Assembly (NCBI RefSeq): GCF_037997115.1
Contig: NZ_CP150484.1
Span: forward strand, 4,117,913 to 4,174,374
Origin: Amycolatopsis coloradensis
Lineage (GTDB): Bacteria; Actinomycetota; Actinomycetes; Mycobacteriales; Pseudonocardiaceae
Reading direction: 5' to 3'
Length of the DNA stretch: 56,462 nt
Below the pieces are notes generated by a model. That model worked only from the letters and a program-made list of their open reading frames with translations. It was not told the origin of the DNA and made no database searches. Below are positions 54,386 to 56,462 of the stretch, in pieces (positions within the stretch are counted from its first letter, which is position 1; the number at the start of each line of letters is the position of its first letter). The translations under genes were made by a program, and so were the position numbers.

Positions 54386-55102
54386 TCAGTGCGCGCAGGT
54401 ATGGTCGAGATAGCTCTCCAGCGCGGCGGCGCCGGAGAGCAGGGCGCGGCCCCTGGCCGAGAGACGCGAGTGCCAGTCGCGCAGCGTCGACTCCAGCGGA
54501 ACGACCCCGCCTGCCGAACGGACCTGGTCGAGCACCGGCGCGATCCGCTCCAGGAGATAGCCGCCGCGTCTGAGCTGATGGGTCAGTTTCGCGTCGCGCA
54601 CGTCGGCCGCGCTGTAGACGCGATAGCCGGTCTTCGGGTCGCGTTCGGGCCGCAGAAGACCCGCTCGTTCCCATTCGCGCAGGGTGGCGGGCCGGACGCC
54701 GAGCTTCCGGGCCAGCGGGCCGACGAACATCTCGCCCCGCTCCTGCGCCACGGGCTCGAGATCGCGGAGCGCGGCCGCGACGGCCTGAAGGGTGCGGCGA
54801 TCGTCGAGCAACTGGGCGTGGCTTTCGTCGATGAGCCGGAGAGCCTCCTCGACCGCGTCCTGGTTGACCGCCCGCATGATCGCCGTCGCCGTCGCGTGGC
54901 CGTGCCCTGGCACGAGGGCGAGGAACGCGCGCAAGGCTCGCGCGTGCAGTGGCGTGTAGGTGCGATAGCCCTGCGGACCGCGTTCGGCGGCGGGCAGGAT
55001 GCCGTCCGCCTCGTAATTGCGGACGGCTTGCGTGGACAGGCCGTGCTCGCGCGCCAGGTCGACCGGCCTGAGCCGCTCACGGGGTTGAAGGTTCCGGCCC
55101 AC
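54386..55102 (-). CDS. Tandem double-MerR regulator 1
   Basis: 238 residues with two MerR-type HTH domains: 1 at about 10-75 (RLRPVDLAREHGLSTQAVRNYEADGILPAAERGPQGYRTYTPLHARALRAFLAL) and 2 at about 124-190 (FVGPLARKLGVRPATLREWERAGLLRPERDPKTGYRVYSAADVRDAKLTHQLR). The linker is helical and carries the usual dimerisation coil. GTG 55102 lies 6 nt after TATCGT (minus strand), so leaderless. No metal-binding cysteines; ligand unknown. A paralogue of the same build is at 55657. Confidence 0.9.
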   Translation of the reverse strand: MGRNLQPRERLRPVDLAREHGLSTQAVRNYEADGILPAAERGPQGYRTYTPLHARALRAFLALVPGHGHATATAIMRAVNQDAVEEALRLIDESHAQLLDDRRTLQAVAAALRDLEPVAQERGEMFVGPLARKLGVRPATLREWERAGLLRPERDPKTGYRVYSAADVRDAKLTHQLRRGGYLLERIAPVLDQVRSAGGVVPLESTLRDWHSRLSARGRALLSGAAALESYLDHTCAH

Positions 55103-55123
55103 CGCCCAACGATATTCGCTCCG

Positions 55124-55594
55124 CTAGCCGCGAGAGGAATCCGCCCGTCGTTCGTAACGGGCCCGAGCCAGCCGGTACGCGGTTTCCAGCAGTTCGCGGA
55201 CGGCCGTTTCGGTCTTCGACGCCGGGTTCACCACCGCCACCCAGCCCGCGGTCCCGTACACGGGGTGGGCGATCAGGGTGTCGGTGCCGGAGGCGTCGGC
55301 CGGGGTCGTCTCCTTGGGGGTGTGGCCGAGCCGCCGGGTGAACTCCTCCTTGCCGGCGTGGACGTTCACGCGGAACGTGTGCGGGCGGTCCAGCCGCGAG
55401 CTCTCGTCGCCGGGGTAGTTCTTGGTCACGATCGTCGCGAAGGGCTGGACGTTCGTCGGGACGACACCGTCGGGCGAGTAATAGAAGAACGCGTCGCCCC
55501 AGCTGAGTTCCGGCCATTCGTCGCCAGGGCCGGGAGTGAGGGTCAGGACGCCGTCGAGGCCCGATACGAGGCCGATGATCTCTTCGATGGTCAT
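55124..55594 (-). CDS. DUF6194-family protein
   Basis: 156 residues: MTIEEIIGLVSGLDGVLTLTPG, ELSWGDAFFYYSPDGVVPTN, QPFATIVTKNYPGDESSRLDRPHTFRVNV, AGKEEFTRRLG and HPVYGTAGWVAVVNPA, a family found beside double-MerR regulators in actinobacteria. No known reaction; the fold resembles the MmcQ/YjbR type with the YPG-type and GW-AVVNP segments. ATG 55594. It is transcribed toward MerR 1 (21 bp away) and divergent from MerR 2, so either may control it. Confidence 0.85.
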   Translation of the reverse strand: MTIEEIIGLVSGLDGVLTLTPGPGDEWPELSWGDAFFYYSPDGVVPTNVQPFATIVTKNYPGDESSRLDRPHTFRVNVHAGKEEFTRRLGHTPKETTPADASGTDTLIAHPVYGTAGWVAVVNPASKTETAVRELLETAYRLARARYERRADSSRG

Positions 55595-55599
55595 GTGCT

Positions 55600-55622
55600 C
55601 AAGCGTGGCATTAAAGTGCTTG
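55600..55622. promoter_or_regulatory. Candidate MerR operator
   Basis: CAAGC-N13-GCTTG straddling GTGGCATTAAAGT, in the 62-bp divergent region between DUF6194 and MerR 2. MerR proteins bind such dyads in the -35/-10 spacer and the GGCATTAAAGT part could contain a -10 box. Only 5-bp arms, so tentative. Confidence 0.45.
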
Positions 55623-55656
55623 TGGAGGGTTCGAGCGGGCTTTCGACGGAGTGCAG

Positions 55657-56367
55657 ATGCCAAGTCTCAAATCGATGCGCACGGCCGAGGTCGCGCGCCT
55701 GGCGGGGTACTCCGTCCAGCAGGTGCGCAACCTCGAACGCGACGGCGTGCTCCCGGCGGCGTCGCGGACGGCCTCGGGCTACCGGAGCTACGGCGAGATC
55801 CATTTCCGGTCCGCGCTGGCCTACCGCGCGCTCGCCGCCGGGGTGGGGCCGGTCGAGGCCAAGAAGATCGTCCGCGCCGTGCACCGGGATCCGCTCCCCG
55901 ACGTGCTCGCGCTCCTCGACGCCGCCCACGCCGGGCTCGACGCCGAACGCGCGGATCTCCGGGAGGCCAGGGAAGCGGTCCGGGTGATCTCCCGCGAACC
56001 GATCGAAGACGTGCGCGGGTCGGACTCGATGAGCGTCTCCGAGCTCGCGTCGGCGCTCGGCGTGCGCCCGTCGACGCTGCGGCACTGGGACACGGAACGG
56101 CTCGTCGTCCCCGGCCGCGATCAGCGGGGATCGCGGCGGTACACGCCTTCCCAGGTGCGGGACGCGCGGATCGTGCAGCAGCTACGGCTGGCCGGTTACC
56201 GCGTCGCGCCGCTTCGTGCCTTGATGCCGGAACTGCGGCGCTCTCGGCGGCTGGAGGACGTCGCGTCCGCGCTCGCCGCCAGGGACGCCGGGATCACGGC
56301 GCGCTCGCGCGCGCTTTTCGACGGCACCGCCGAGCTTTCCCGCGTCGTGAGTGGTGAGGACGGTTAG
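55657..56367 (+). CDS. Tandem double-MerR regulator 2
   Basis: 236 residues, paralogue of the protein at 54386: first HTH 8-70 (MRTAEVARLAGYSVQQVRNLERDGVLPAASRTASGYRSYGEIHFRSALAYRAL), second about 125-195 (VSELASALGVRPSTLRHWDTERLVVPGRDQRGSRRYTPSQVRDARIVQQLR). No cysteines in either. ATG 55657. Divergent from DUF6194, whose promoter it probably controls. The two regulators and DUF6194 form a closed three-gene module. Confidence 0.9.
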   Translation: MPSLKSMRTAEVARLAGYSVQQVRNLERDGVLPAASRTASGYRSYGEIHFRSALAYRALAAGVGPVEAKKIVRAVHRDPLPDVLALLDAAHAGLDAERADLREAREAVRVISREPIEDVRGSDSMSVSELASALGVRPSTLRHWDTERLVVPGRDQRGSRRYTPSQVRDARIVQQLRLAGYRVAPLRALMPELRRSRRLEDVASALAARDAGITARSRALFDGTAELSRVVSGEDG

Positions 56368-56421
56368 AGCCAAGGGTGCCTTAGGTACCTACTGGATGTG
56401 ATGGCAGTTGGTCGCAGGTCC

Positions 56422-56462
56422 GTGAAGGCCTCCTTGCCTACCCTGAAGGTAGGGAAGGAGGC
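56422..56462. repeat. Dispersed palindromic repeat, copy 2 (cut by window end)
   Basis: GTGAAGGCCTCCTTGCCTACC then CTGAA and GGTAGGGAAGGAGGC, identical to the element at 35295 in 39 of the 41 bases visible; both differences are in the loop. The rest of the right arm lies beyond the window. Confidence 0.85.

Noticed and set aside
1..56462. CRISPR array, tRNA, rRNA or prophage
   Set aside because: No regularly spaced direct repeats, no cloverleaf or rRNA-like sequence, and no capsid, integrase or tail genes were found by eye. A tRNAscan or Infernal run would settle the RNA question.

Overview
The window is GC-rich actinobacterial chromosome. Protein repertoire and style (many TetR, ArsR, MerR, XRE and LuxR regulators, GTG starts, ATGA stop/start overlaps, streptogrisin-like proteases, roadblock proteins, EspC-like and Gly-rich exported proteins) point to a Pseudonocardiales actinomycete; Amycolatopsis is my best guess, by inference and not by database search. 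No rRNA, tRNA, CRISPR array, phage or intact transposase was seen.

Layout. 1-2.3 kb: tail of a TetR regulator and a decayed galactonate (De Ley-Doudoroff) locus, in which a broken IclR gene is joined to half a KDPGal aldolase and a frameshifted dgoD. 2.3-4.3 kb: an ECF41-type sigma factor facing a carboxymuconolactone-decarboxylase/SnoaL gene pair; both promoters carry the same motif with identical spacing. 4.4-7.6 kb: haem-binding HbpS-like protein and ankyrin lipoprotein divergent from a SenS/SenR-like two-component system. 7.7-10.4 kb: DDAH pseudogene, aldo-keto reductase and its XRE regulator. 10.4-16.7 kb: an arsenic island (arsR, arsC, acr3, arsO, two further flavoproteins, and an ArsR fused to an ArsN/Bar-like acetyltransferase behind a strikingly symmetric operator).

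17.0-18.5 kb: two roadblock-like proteins with an unknown partner. 18.6-25.5 kb: secreted S1 protease, then a compact FAAL - acyl carrier protein - EspC-like protein - 978-residue Gly/Ala/Lys-rich protein - 132-residue protein run, the best candidate for an undescribed system. 25.6-34 kb: SRPBCC protein, epimerase and amine-oxidase-type flavoprotein, a NAT pseudogene with a TetR, a repeat-rich secretion-independent protein, and two enzyme/TetR pairs with clear palindromic operators. 34-39 kb: serine beta-lactamase-fold enzyme, dispersed palindromic repeats, truncated LysR, universal stress protein, DHA2 drug exporter with TetR, NmrA relic.

39-44.1 kb: three paralogous orphan LuxR regulators with degenerate receiver domains around an XRE/NB-ARC/TPR STAND regulator and a TetR. 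44.1-49.6 kb: permease relic, secreted TAP-like peptidase, ABC-2 exporter and DesK/DesR-like two-component system. 49.59-49.75 kb: a 166-bp long-inverted-repeat (MITE-like) element that supplies the stop codons of both flanking genes. 49.7-56.5 kb: XRE-cupin regulator, methyltransferase, two DinB-fold proteins around a lipoprotein hydrolase, a second S1 protease, and two double-MerR regulators around a DUF6194 gene; the window ends inside a second copy of the 35.3-kb palindromic repeat.

Recurring themes are regulator/target pairs with readable palindromic operators, starts preceded by a -10 hexamer only 6-8 nt away (leaderless transcription), and several genes broken by single-base indels, which are either true decay or sequence error.
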